Shown in pieces: positions 34,561 through 45,073 of a DNA stretch of 64,000 nt. The notes beneath the pieces were generated by a model. The model was not told the origin of the DNA and did no database searches. It saw only the letters and a program-made list of their open reading frames with translations. The stretch is from Protea cynaroides (taxonomy: Eukaryota; Streptophyta; Magnoliopsida; Proteales; Proteaceae), in the NCBI GenBank assembly GCA_028583415.1, contig CM053266.1, positions 35,893,758-35,957,757 on the forward strand, written 5' to 3'. How positions within the stretch are numbered: position 1 is the first letter of the stretch; each line of letters starts with the position of its first letter. The position numbers were made by a program, and so were the translations under genes.

Positions 34561-35375
34561 TTACTTCTGCTTCATAGAGAAACTACTTCCAAAATGGTTC
34601 AAAAATGCTAATCCTTGAATAAAAATGACTGTATGCCCAAACCTAAATTCAATTAATAAAAAATAAAGTAAAACTGAAATCGTTTAATAAAATTTTGGTC
34701 TGGTGATCTTGGATAGGCACTTACTATATTTTTCTGGATAAGCATAACCACAAAATTCTGGTCTTGTCAAATAAATGTTCTCTCCACAAATAAACTCTAA
34801 GGCCCATATTCATGTCAAGTTTAGTTGACAAGTGGCAAAAATAATTGTCGAAAAATTCAGGACGATCAAGAATGTATGACATTGCTTGGTTTACAAGAAG
34901 GTGATGCATGCATGTCAGGCTATAGTCGGTATTGGATCGGTCAAATCAGTCAATTCGTATCCGTTTTGGACCTGGCCATCTCCCGGTCCAATTCTATTTA
35001 ATATTATTTTAATGCAAATTTGTCACATGTCAGTTTTTCATTAGATCCGTGTACCAATATGATCCGGATCGGATTGGTTTTAGACATGGCCGATACCATG
35101 TCCGATACTTGGATTTAGAATCTTAATCAGCACAGGAGACAAGGGCCGATTCCATAGGGAATTGAGGACCAATCGGAATCCGGATCACCTGCATTTCACA
35201 TGATGCGTATACCAATACATCGATATGCCTACCAGATGAACTCCGGCCATTGGATGACAGGGGAAGAACCCCGATTTTGAACATTACAAACCTGGGCAAA
35301 AATAAAAAAATAAAAAAATAAAAAAATAAATAAAAACTTATCAGCCAATCTCTATTGGGTATGGTGGGGGACGAT

Positions 35376-35735
35376 CTAACACTGAGAAAAGAGAGGATGG
35401 TTACGCGAATGGAGCGCTGGTAGCTGGATGTTTCCATCCCCAGGTGGAGGTGTTGATACTGGCCCTCCTTCTCCGGCGGTGGCAGTGCCGCCATGGTCTG
35501 GCCGACTTGTGCTCTCAATGCTTTCATCTTCGTACTCTGCGAAAGGAGATGGCGCCAGGATGAGTGGCGATAGCAAAGGAATTGCACAACGAGAAGCAGC
35601 GTTAGCAGCATTATACATGTTGTTGTCCAGCTGCAGAGGAGATTTTGGTGCCTTCTTCTGTAGCTTGCTTGGTGATCTCTTCTCTCCTCTTCCTTTTGCC
35701 TTCCCTTCTTTCTGAAACATGTTGATATCCTCCAT
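35376..35735 (-). CDS. Possible small plant protein of unknown function
   Basis: A 119-codon ORF starts MEDINMFQKEGKAKGRGEK. It has a basic Lys/Arg/Ser-rich N-terminus (residues 8-32), a segment NAANAASRCAIPLLSPLILA (about 43-62), an acidic patch and a Pro/Gly-rich tail. The phrase CAIPLLSPL resembles small uncharacterised plant proteins, which is why I keep it. There is no known domain, signal peptide or membrane segment. A 5' leader with no other ORF lies to its right. It may be a real short gene or a chance frame; the opposite strand is also open over much of it. Confidence 0.4.
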   Translation of the reverse strand: MEDINMFQKEGKAKGRGEKRSPSKLQKKAPKSPLQLDNNMYNAANAASRCAIPLLSPLILAPSPFAEYEDESIESTSRPDHGGTATAGEGGPVSTPPPGDGNIQLPALHSRNHPLFSQC

Positions 35736-36304
35736 TGTTTGTAGACTATTGTTAATTATTATAATCCAAATCTGATTAATGGTTTTTCTCTAATCTTTTT
35801 GTCTTCGCAAGATCTTTAAAAAGGTTTATCTACAGTTACAGGGCTTCAGAGAGAGAAGTGGAAATTTTGATTTTGACTTTGGCGACAGAGATACTGAAAG
35901 AGATGACTTTGTCATGTAGAGCGGGACGTGTGGGTTTCAGTTATGAAGATAATGGTATCAAATTGTTTGGAGAATTTTCAGGGAATTGCAGTTACGAACT
36001 TACGGGCTTTAAAATGGGTAACGATTATGTCTTTCTTGATCCTGAATGCTCTGCCGTTTCTTCAGCCCCAACTTAATCTTTTTTTTCTGTAAATTATAAA
36101 GTCCAAATTTTTCTTTCTTCCCTTCCAAAGCTCCAGTCAAAGGTCAAACAAACAGTTCCCCCCGTCAAAGGTGATTGATTAAGTCTGATCTTGCAATCTT
36201 TGCTGGGTAATCCTAGTTTTATTGAAAGGATTCAATTCTGGTGGAACTCCTTGGAGCTTAGCCAAAAAAGGGGTAGCCAGGGTGGTTTTCAGTTCACTCA
36301 ATAC

Positions 36305-36774
36305 TAAGAATGTAAATGGATAGTCGAACATATAGATCCAATCGAATTCATATCCGTTTGAGGGTATTTCTAAAAATCGGATTCGGATTAGGATTTGAAT
36401 TCGGATGCAAATTTGGATATCACTCAAATGGATTGGATTATATTCACTCTATTTAGCCTAGTGTTTTTTTTTTTTTTGGGTAAATATTTAGCCTAATGTT
36501 AAGATATATATAATCTTGGTTTTTAAAGTGTTAAGGTGCATATAGCCTTAAAGACCAGTTATCAATGGTAGGCAAGACATTTGTTTTTAAACTAGAGTTT
36601 TTTCTCATTTTTCTTGTAATTTGTATTATAATTTGATTTTCTGGATTCAAATCGAATTTTATCCAGTTAAAATTTGAATTTGAATTCGGACAGGATTCAA
36701 ATCGAATAGCTGGTAAACGGATTCGAATTCGAATAGTAATATATCCGATTTGAATTCCATCAGTTTACATCTTT
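36305..36774. mobile_element. 470-bp TIR element (MITE-like)
   Basis: Flanked by the 9-bp direct repeat ACTCAATAC (36296-36304 and 36775-36783). The ends are roughly inverted: AAGAATGTAAATGGA on the left and AAAGATGTAAACTGA on the complement of the right. The interior is full of GAATTCGAATCC-like wording and has a T tract at about 36464-36476. No coding capacity. Confidence 0.6.
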
Positions 36775-36848
36775 ACTCAATACCTAGAATTAAGAGGTCA
36801 TGATGAGTTTACATCTTTACTCAATACCTAGAATTAAAAGGTCATGAT
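36763..36848. repeat. 43-bp tandem duplication across the TIR element border
   Basis: GTTTACATCTTTACTCAATA and the following bases (to TCATGATGA) occur at 36763-36805 and again at 36806-36848 with one difference. The duplication includes the right end of the TIR element and its target repeat, so it arose after insertion. Confidence 0.75.
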
Positions 36849-37439
36849 GATTTTTAAGTATCAATAAAATGGGGAGTGGAGAGGAATTGTAATGCCTCGA
36901 ACTCATTCTCCTCATCTTCTTACTTCTTCCTTTTGTTCTCCTCCTCCTCCTCATCAGCTTCTTCTATTACTCTCTTCTTCCTTGGGCTCAGCCTACAACT
37001 GAACTAATGATGTTTGAGGTTTTCTCATGGGATTAGTCTTACATTTCTTACCAAAGAGGGTTAAAATGCCATTGCAAACCTTTGCCTTACAAATTAAATT
37101 ACTATCCCTGATGTTGCATAGATGTTACCTACCGATAGGTGGCTAACATGTGGCATGAGACTCGTCAGCCCTCTGATTGGGGGCATATTCATCCACTCAC
37201 ATCCGAGGCGGGGCATATTCGTCAATGACAATTTCAAAACTGTACTGTGAAGGCATGAAATGAATAGGACCCACACGAGACTATTATTTAAAGGACTCAC
37301 CTACCATCACATCATTTATTACTATTCACTCTTTCTATCGAGCTCCCTTTAACTGTTTGTTGCTCAGATCCCTAACTTAAATCGGAGTGTACTCCTCAGA
37401 CCCTGAAGACCACTTTTGTTTCTGTTAGTTGTCATGTGC

Positions 37440-37616
37440 AATGTAGGTCTCACCTCAAAAGAGAATTATATATTTATGGCAAACCCTATACATCAAGGTA
37501 TATTTATCAAAATAACCATTGAGCCCCAATATAGGTATCACCTCAAAAAGAGAACTATATATTTATGGCAAATCCTATACATCAAGGTATATTTACCAAA
37601 ATAACCATTGAGCCCC
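37440..37616. repeat. About 88-bp tandem duplication
   Basis: The unit from AATGTAGGTCTCACCTCAAA to ATTGAGCCCC (37440-37527) is repeated at 37528-37616 with about seven differences. Confidence 0.8.
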
Positions 37617-37930
37617 TTGAACTTTTAATGGGTACAAATTCATGCAAAGAATACAAGGCATCCTACCTCCAACACCCTTCCCCCTTACGAAAAGGGTCTG
37701 AACATCACCCGAATCAGCAAAATGGGTTTGTGGCAGAACTCATTAAAGAAACTGTGGGGATTGATTAGAATTCTGATTCTTCCACAGGGGCGAGGGTTAG
37801 AGAGCTTGTGAAAGAAAGTTGTCTTCTTCATACTCTGTTCTATTATAAACAGTTAATTTTTCTTTTTTATGTATGTAATGTACGTAGTCTTTATATAAGG
37901 TTAGATTGAATAAGATCACTCATTTTTACC

Positions 37931-37977
37931 AAAAAAAAAAAAAAAAAAGAAGAAGAAGAAGAAGAAGAAGAAGAAGA
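37931..37977. repeat. A-tract followed by (AAG)n microsatellite
   Basis: Eighteen A then about ten GAA units. The A-tract follows sequence at 37780-37930 that resembles a transcript 3' end, so it may mark an old retroposed copy; I could not identify the source. Confidence 0.8.
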
Positions 37978-38035
37978 TAATTCAGAATTTTGGGTTTCAT
38001 TTTCTCCTTTATTTTTCCTTTATCGAGGTTCTTAC

Positions 38036-38502
38036 TATTGGGAATAGTCCCACATTGCTAATGAGATTGGAATCCTGTGATCTTATATATGGAGAGTCCC
38101 TCCACTTACTAGTTCGAACTTTTGAGTTGGAAACTTGACATAATATCAGAGTTCCAGGTTCCCTCTCATAATAACCCTAAAAAAAGAGGCCAAGTCATTT
38201 AAAGAGGGACGTCAGATGCACAATGATCACTCAAAGAGGGACGATCACCCAAAAAAGGGACTATATGTCACCCAAAGAGGGATCAGTCACCCAAGAAGAG
38301 AAGAGGGATCAATCACCCAAGAAGAGGGACTAGTCACCTGAAAAGTGTCATATAATGCCCACATATATTACCAAATATACACCACCTAACGGTGGGGTTA
38401 TATATGAGGGGGAGTATTGGGAATCCCACATTGCTAATGAGATTGGAATCCTGTGGTCTTATATATGGAGAATCTTTCCACTTTTAAGTTGAAAATTTGA
38501 CA
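38036..38502 (+). mobile_element. TRIM-like miniature LTR element
   Basis: Two direct terminal repeats (38036-38140, 105 bp; 38415-38502, 88 bp) share TATTGGGAAT, TCCCACATTGCTAATGAGAT, TGGAATCCTGTG and TCTTATATATGGAGA and end in TTTGACA/CTTGACA. TAATATCAGAG after the left repeat resembles a Met-tRNA primer site, and GAGGGGGAG directly before the right repeat is the polypurine tract. The 274-bp interior contains several copies of a CACCCAAAGAGGGATCA-like unit and no coding sequence. Flanking 5-mers (CTTAC and CCTGC) match at only 3 of 5 positions. Confidence 0.7.
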
Positions 38503-38937
38503 CCTGCTTCCAAGTTCCAACTGATGATTTTGTTCCAGTTCTATAGGTTGGATCATGTCCGAAAATATTTGATAGATCTGAAATTGAATCATTTTCTTCT
38601 GTTGGCTTGAAATTTTCTGACTATAAGATTGCTGATTTGGTTCCATTTAATTTCTCTATTTCATTTTTCATAAAGAAACAAACTCCTGTGAAACTGAATT
38701 TCTGCCATACACATGAGGAGTTTCTTTTATCAAATAGGGGTTCATAAAACAGTGGGTTTCAAACAAAATATAGAAAACTTGCTTGCAACAGGCTGAAATT
38801 TCTGGAAGAATTTTGAATTAAAAAATGGTTTTCTATTGCGAAAAAAAAAAAACACAAATTTTGAACTTGAAAAAATTGTGGTAACATAGGAAGCTAAATT
38901 TTGGTGGAGAAGAGAACAGCTCAAACCCAAACCACAC

Positions 38938-38974
38938 ACGGCATTCAGTACTGAACAACGGCATTCAGTACTGA
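38938..38974 (+). repeat. Short tandem repeat upstream of Rubisco activase
   Basis: ACGGCATTCAGTACTGA occurs perfectly twice (38938-38954, 38958-38974), 20 bp apart, about 300 bp before the Rubisco activase start codon. AGTACT is palindromic. It could be a duplicated protein-binding site; that is inference. Confidence 0.6.
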
Positions 38975-39118
38975 GTATTGAGAAGCTTCCAGTTTGTATA
39001 CAATTGATCCCTAATCACAAACTACCCAAGAGCGTGGTAATGCAGCCAAATCATCATTGTGTGGCCGTCAAGAATTCGTATGCCAATTCCAGACGATTCC
39101 AACTTCTTCTGTAGTCTG

Positions 39119-39126
39119 TTATAAAC
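39119..39126 (+). promoter_or_regulatory. Candidate TATA box for Rubisco activase
   Basis: TTATAAAC lies about 135 bp before the ATG, with a CCAAT motif at 39083-39087. The pyrimidine/A-rich leader after it fits a plant 5' UTR. I did not find a clear G-box or I-box nearby. Confidence 0.45.
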
Positions 39127-39257
39127 CTTTCCCACTCTTCACCATCTCTCCTCAAGAGACACAAACCACTGCAGTTTTGAGTTCGTTCTACTCGGGCGAC
39201 CCCCGGTCTCGGCCTTCGATCACAGCCAATCGAATCCCACCAAATAGTCAAATAACA

Positions 39258-40235
39258 ATGGCTACTGCTGTCTCCACCGTTGGAGCTGTTAACAGAGCAT
39301 CGGTATCTTGTTTCTTTCCTGCCCTTTCCTCAATCCTTTCTTCTTTACGTCTCTCTTTCATGTCATCCACTGAAACCCCTCATTTCTTCATGGGCTCTCT
39401 GTATTACATTCCATTCTATCTCAATGATTGGGTTTCTTTCATTCTCTGTTTTCCTTCTTAAAAAATTTAGAGAACATTCATGGCTATCTCTGTTTGTTTC
39501 CAAAACCTGTTTGTCCTATTTCAAGTTTTCAACACCTTTGAATTAAAAAAAAAAGTTACTCGATTTTATCCCTTAGTTTTTCTCTACTGGTTTTTTTTTT
39601 TTTTTTCTGGGTTCAGTCTGATTTTGAAGACAGAGATATAATTTGTGTTTCAGTTTCAATTTCTTGGGTTTGGGACTAAAGAGTGGAGTTTATCTTGGAT
39701 GCAGCTGAGCTTGCATAGCTCCGGTGCTGTACCTTCTGTCCCTAGCTCGGCCTTCTTAGGCAGCGGCTTGAAGAAGGTGAGCTCTGGATTCACCCACCCG
39801 AAGATCTCATCGGGAAGTCTCAAGGTGGTTGCGGAAGTCGACGAGAAGAAGCAGACAGGCAAGGACAAATGGAGAGGGCTTGCCTTCGACACCTCAGACG
39901 ACCAACAGGACATCACCAGAGGAAAGGGAATGGTCGACACCCTTTTCCAAGCTCCCATGGGAACTGGAACCCATGACGCTGTCTTGAGTTCCTATGAATA
40001 CATCAGCACCGGTCTACGCACGTAAGCATTTTCATCTCCATTTTATGGATTTCCTTCAGTGTTATCTTTGCAATCTCTGTAAGCTTTTCTGTTGCATGCT
40101 TCAGGTACAATTTGGATAACAACATGGATGGCTTCTACATCGCTCCTGCTTTCATGGACAAGCTTGTCGTGCACATCACCAAGAACTTCATGAGCTTGCC
40201 CAACATCAAGGTAGGTATCTTTATTTCAATTCTGT

Positions 40236-40274
<39 letters not shown>

Positions 40275-41628
40275 AAACAAACCAATAAGCTTGAACTTTT
40301 CTCGATCGGTACAGGTTCCTCTCATACTGGGTATCTGGGGAGGCAAAGGTCAGGGGAAATCTTTCCAGTGTGAACTCGTCTTTGCCAAGATGGGAATCAA
40401 GTGAGTTCAGTTCAATCTTCAATGTTTCCTTAGGGACGAAACAACAAACACTTGATAGGATGTAATCTAATGACGACTGATTGATGAAATGACAGCCCAA
40501 TCATGATGAGCGCTGGAGAATTGGAAAGCGGTAACGCCGGAGAGCCTGCGAAGTTGATCAGACAAAGGTATCGTGAGGCAGCAGACATAATCAGGAAGGG
40601 GAAGATGTGTGTTCTGTTCATCAACGATCTTGACGCAGGAGCTGGTAGACTCGGTGGAACCACACAATACACGGTGAACAACCAGATGGTGAACGCCACC
40701 CTCATGAACATAGCTGATAACCCAACAAACGTGCAGCTTCCAGGGATGTACAACAAGGAAGAGAATCCTCGAGTCCCCATCATCGTCACTGGTAACGACT
40801 TCTCCACACTCTATGCTCCTCTCATCCGTGATGGACGTATGGAGAAGTTCTACTGGGCTCCCACCAGAGAAGACCGCATTGGTGTCTGCACTGGTATATT
40901 CAGGACCGACAATGTTCCTCGGGAGGACATCATCAAGATCGTCGACACATTCCCCGGCCAATCAATTGGTAGTATCATTCATCAAAGCTTCAAGCTTTCC
41001 TCCAATTCAATTCAGTTGATTTGATTTGCTGATTTGATTTTGCTAATGTTGCTTGCAGACTTCTTTGGGGCTTTGAGGGCGAGAGTGTACGACGATGAAG
41101 TGAGGAAGTGGATTGCGAGTGTTGGGGTGGAGAGCGTGGGGAAGAAGCTGGTGAATTCCAAGGAGGGACCTCCGACCTTCGAGCAGCCCAAGATGACATT
41201 GGAGAAGTTGCTTGAGTATGGTAACATGCTGGTGAAAGAGCAGGAGAACGTCAAGAGAGTGCAGTTGGCTGACAAGTACTTGAGCGAGGCTGCCTTGGGA
41301 GACGCCAACGACGATGCCATTAATAGAGGAACTTTCTATGGTTAACACCCTTTCATCTTAGCTCCCTTCATGTAATGGAGGTTTGTCTTGTTTGAATCTG
41401 GAACTCTGGCTTCTTCTACTGAACATCGTTAGTTGGGTAATTTTTTCCCCTGCTTGTCTGTTATTAAACTCAATTTTTCTGTGTTTCTTCTTCTCCATTG
41501 TGGTGGATGCAGGTAAAGCAGCGCAACAAGTGAACGTTCCAGTTCTTGAAGGTTGCACAGACCCAAATCCAAAAAATTTTGATCCCACAGCAAGGAGTGA
41601 CAATGGGAGCTGCGTGTACCAAGAATAA
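39258..41628 (+). CDS. RCA: Rubisco activase, chloroplast, alpha and beta forms
   Basis: Exons 39258-39302, 39705-40021, 40105-40210, 40315-40400, 40496-40968, 41059-41340 and 41513-41628 join to 474 codons, the length of the Arabidopsis alpha form. The product is a stromal AAA+ ATPase that releases inhibitory sugar phosphates from Rubisco. Residues 1 to about 56 are a Ser-rich transit peptide. WRGLAFDTSDDQQDITRGKG starts the conserved region; Walker A GGKGQGKS is at 165-172 and Walker B LFINDLDA at 225-232. Exon 7 adds a tail with Cys451 and Cys470 (GCTDP; SCVYQE), matching the redox-regulated cysteine pair of alpha forms. If intron 6 (41341-41512) is retained, TAA at 41343-41345 follows FYG and gives a 437-residue beta form. 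The donor there is GTTAAC, a weak site. All exons are intact; high confidence. Confidence 0.97.
40237..40271. repeat. 35-base A-tract in Rubisco activase intron 3
   Basis: A homopolymer between exons 3 and 4, likely to be length-variable. No coding effect. Confidence 0.9.
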
Positions 41629-41784
41629 TAATAATTAAAAAAAAAGTTTTGTATGATTGAGGCGGGAAGAGTTGAAAAGTATTTAATCGAAAGCTCGTTA
41701 ACCTGTAATTTTGTGTGTTGGTCCTGTTGGACTTGTTTTTGTTGTTTTTATAATAATTTTTAAATAAATTAAAAAAATAAAATT

Positions 41785-41789
<5 letters not shown>

Positions 41790-41852
<63 letters not shown>
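41790..41852. repeat. (TA)n plus T-tract downstream of Rubisco activase
   Basis: About 16 TA units run into 32 T. AATAAA-type signals just before it (about 41763-41781) could serve for Rubisco activase polyadenylation. Confidence 0.85.
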
Positions 41853-41857
<5 letters not shown>

Positions 41858-42124
41858 CAAGTTATTGAGGAATGTAAAAAAGAGTTACCAATTGGATAGT
41901 CCTAGTGTTCTACACTCTTGAAACACCATTCCGAACAAGGGAGTCAGCTAAGCTGTTTCCTTCCTTTGTAATAAAAATGGATCGACAATATTCAAGATAG
42001 GAAGCCACGTGAAAAATATCATGAACAATATAGGGGAAACAAGGAGGGGTGGAGATGTGTAGATTCAAAATAAGAAGCCATGTGAACAATATCATGACTT
42101 GACAATTATCGTTATTTAATACAT

Positions 42125-42640
42125 ACCTTGTGTCAATAATTAGGGTTGCAATAGGATTGGGTTGGGCCGGTCTTTATAAAACCCTAGCCCAACCCTGAGT
42201 GCACTTAGTTGGCCTAGGTCTGATCCAATCCTAACTCAGGCCTAAAAATCCAATCTTCTCTCACCCTAGGGGTTGGGCCAGGTTGGGTCGACCTTGATTA
42301 GCCCTAACCATGGGGAGGAGAAAGGGAGGGAGGGGTTTGGTCAGGTCAGAGAGGAATAAGAAAGAACATGAGGAAGAAGAAGTAAAAAGAAGTATTAAAA
42401 GAAGAAAGAACAGGAGGAAGAAAAAAAATACATGGTCGGGCTGGGCTGGACCGGGTTCAGCTCAATGCCTCAATCCTAAGCTGGCCCAGCTTGGCCTTGA
42501 CTTAGGATTAGAAATTCTCAGCCCTAACCCGCTCTCAGGTTCAGGGTATCTTGGCCCAGACCCATTTGAATTTGGATGGGCTCGGGTTGATAAGGCCAAA
42601 CTTGTACTCCTATCAATAATGTATATCAAATGTAATTTAT
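42125..42640. repeat. Degenerate GGGTTGGGC-type repeat region
   Basis: 42140-42310 has inverted wording (TAGGGTTGCAATAGG at the left; GATTAGCCCTAACC at the right) rich in GGTTGGGCC. 42435-42600 repeats similar GGCTGGGCTGG phrases. It looks like one or two decayed MITE-type elements; no clear target duplication. Confidence 0.35.
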
Positions 42641-42679
42641 GGTCAACGGGTACTATTGGGGTGGGGAAGGGAATATCTG

Positions 42680-42770
42680 CCATGGAGACTTGAATTCTAA
42701 ACCTCCTCCCTACCCTACCTCATCAAGCAAGGGGCCAACCATCTGACTAAGTGGATGTTTGCTTGTTTGG
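42680..42770 (-). mobile_element. SINE-like head, minus strand
   Basis: On the minus strand CTTAGTCAGATGGTTGG resembles a tRNA A box and AATTCAAGTCTCC a B box. The same pair recurs on the minus strand at 51925-51985. Confidence 0.35.
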
Positions 42771-44846
42771 TACGGTTTTGATATGGTACAGAGGACAAAA
42801 TGGTGATATCGATACCGTATCGACTTTGGTTCCAATTTTTCATACCATTACCATATCAGCTTAGTATGGCTTTTTATTTGGTATCATATACAATTTTATT
42901 CGATACATCTATCGTTTCTTATTCAGTATATATAAAATTTCCTACAAATTTGATGTACAAGAGAGGAAAAGCCAGTACAAATTTATGCCGGTATGTATTC
43001 GGTACAGTTTTAGTATGATTTCAATATTCGATACATACTGTCCGATTCAACCCATAATACCGATACCATATCGTACTAATTCCATACCATTACCATATCG
43101 AAACTAATGGAATCGGTTCTATTTGTTACGGTAATTTGGTACGGTTTTGGTTTTGGCATTCAACATCGGTACCGATTTGACACCCTCATAACTCTATTGA
43201 CTACTAGTTATGAACTTGGTTGCCGAAGATGGAAACGCTTTCCAAATTATGTCAATAGAATTGCAAGAGTCGCTGGATGGAGGAAGAGGGAGCGAGAGCA
43301 TCGAACAAGAAGAGGAAGAGAGGTCGCAGCCAAAGTTGCAAAAATCTTGAATAAGTATGTTGTGGGATTGTCAATGGAGTAGTTGTCATGAGAGTGACTC
43401 TACAATTGCAAAAATTGAGAAAACTAGGAGAGATCAAAGAAAGGTAGGGACATGGTCATGAATTAATAATCCTATCCCTTGTTTGGGTGAAAGAAAACTT
43501 TCACTTAATGAGTAATTATCATATAACAAACCATGCAACATAACCATATACATATATTTAGGGTAAATGATCTCTAAGTTGGCCATGTGGGTACATCCTT
43601 TCATAAATAAATATTTTTTTTTTATCATGCAACATAACGATATATATTTAGGGCAAATGATCTTTTAGTAGGCCGTGTGGGTTTCGTCATTTAATAAATA
43701 AATATTTTATTTATTTTTTTAGGGATCCCTATTTTTTAACAAAAAAATATAATAAAAAAAAAGCATGTGAAAAAAGGTACTCTACACTCTCAGTTTAGAA
43801 TTACTTTTTATAATAGTTATTATTGAAGTTATTATTCAAATAGTTAATGGATGAGATTGAGGTTGATAGTCAAGTTTTTTTTTTTTATATATATTCTCAC
43901 TTTTAAACTTTCAATCATAAATTTTTTTATATTATTTTAGTTTTAATTATTGTAATTAATATATAAAGCCCATCAATTCAACATGTGAACATAGTTTACT
44001 AACTTTACTTACAACCTAAACATATATTGATATTATTTTCCAATTAAATTGATTTATTATCTTTGACATAATTATTCAAATTCTATGTGGTAGATACCCT
44101 GTAAAAAAAAAAAATTTAATAATGAGGGAACATATTAATGAACTCATTTTCACACACCCACTGTTACTTTATCACATTTTAACTCTTTTAATAGATCACG
44201 TGTTAAATTTGATGACATATAAGTGTTTTTTAATGGTTCATATATGTTGTTGAAATAATTACATAAAAAGGTATACTTTTTTGAGTCAGCCTTCAGCTGA
44301 ATTGATGAGTATGATGTTGAAAACTCAAAGGTTGATGAGTTAGGGGATGTGAAGTTGAAAACTGGAAAAAGCTGCTGAGCTAAGGACATTGGTGATGAAT
44401 GGCTGCTTCAACTTGAGGAGAATGGATGATTGCTTTCCATTTTTCTTCTGTTTTTAGGTAAACGATTGCTTTCCAGACTTTCATGCATGTTTGCAAGGTA
44501 AGCCAATTTACTATAAATAAAAATAAAAAATCCAAAATTTGTACCCCACTTGGTTCTTAATCAATGTATACTTTAGGAGTGAGGGGTTGGAATAGTTGTT
44601 CCTCCACGTTTGGCTTTTTCTTCATAAGTCCATAGTGCATTTGGTTAATTTGGATTTTGTGTAGTTGTAATCGAGGCGTTGAAAGTGTTTATACATCCTC
44701 CTTATGCACTCTAACAACCCAGATGCGATAGTAGGGACTGTACAGCTATAGACGATCCATTTTCCCCCCTTTTCTTTTTTTATTAGCCTTCGCCATATTG
44801 ACTACGCATCAAGTAAAAGTCAGCCGTGCAATCACGACTGTTACCT
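42770..44846. other. Intergenic, degenerate repeats only
   Basis: 42770-43180 is full of decayed GATACCGTATCG/GGTACGGTTTTGG wording, also seen at 34920-35110 and 19090-19240. 43560-43700 holds two copies of a GGGTAAATGATCTCTAAGT-like phrase. The rest, to 44846, is AT-rich with no recognised feature. Confidence 0.4.
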
Positions 44847-44855
44847 CTCTGACAA

Positions 44856-45064
44856 TGGATCTACATCCTCTCCTCTCAGAGGTTCAGGAGGAGGGGTGGT
44901 AACCCAGTTAGATGACTGACAATTAGATCCGAGCCAATAAGTTGAGTCAACAAGAGAGTATCGACTCGAATAAAAGACTCGGACTCACCCAAACCTTAGG
45001 TATCAATCATCCAACGAGATTGCCGCCCCTCTCCCGAACCTATGGGAGGGGAGGAATTAGATAC
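44856..45064. mobile_element. Foldback Mutator-type element FB4
   Basis: 209 bp flanked by CTCTGACAA (44847-44855) and CTCCGACAA (45065-45073), 8 of 9 bases equal. The ends are TGGATCTACATCC and, on the complement, GTATCTAATTCC. The whole element folds on itself; the phrases GAGTCAACAAGAGAGTATCGA and its surroundings match FB5 in order. Non-coding. Confidence 0.8.
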
Positions 45065-45073
45065 CTCCGACAA

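Noticed and set aside
38158..38340. Evenly repeated short units, considered as a CRISPR-like array
   Set aside because: Eukaryotic context, units of unequal length with no constant spacer, and located between TRIM terminal repeats.
40467..40961. 164-codon ORF antisense to Rubisco activase exon 5
   Set aside because: Shadow frame of a highly conserved exon.
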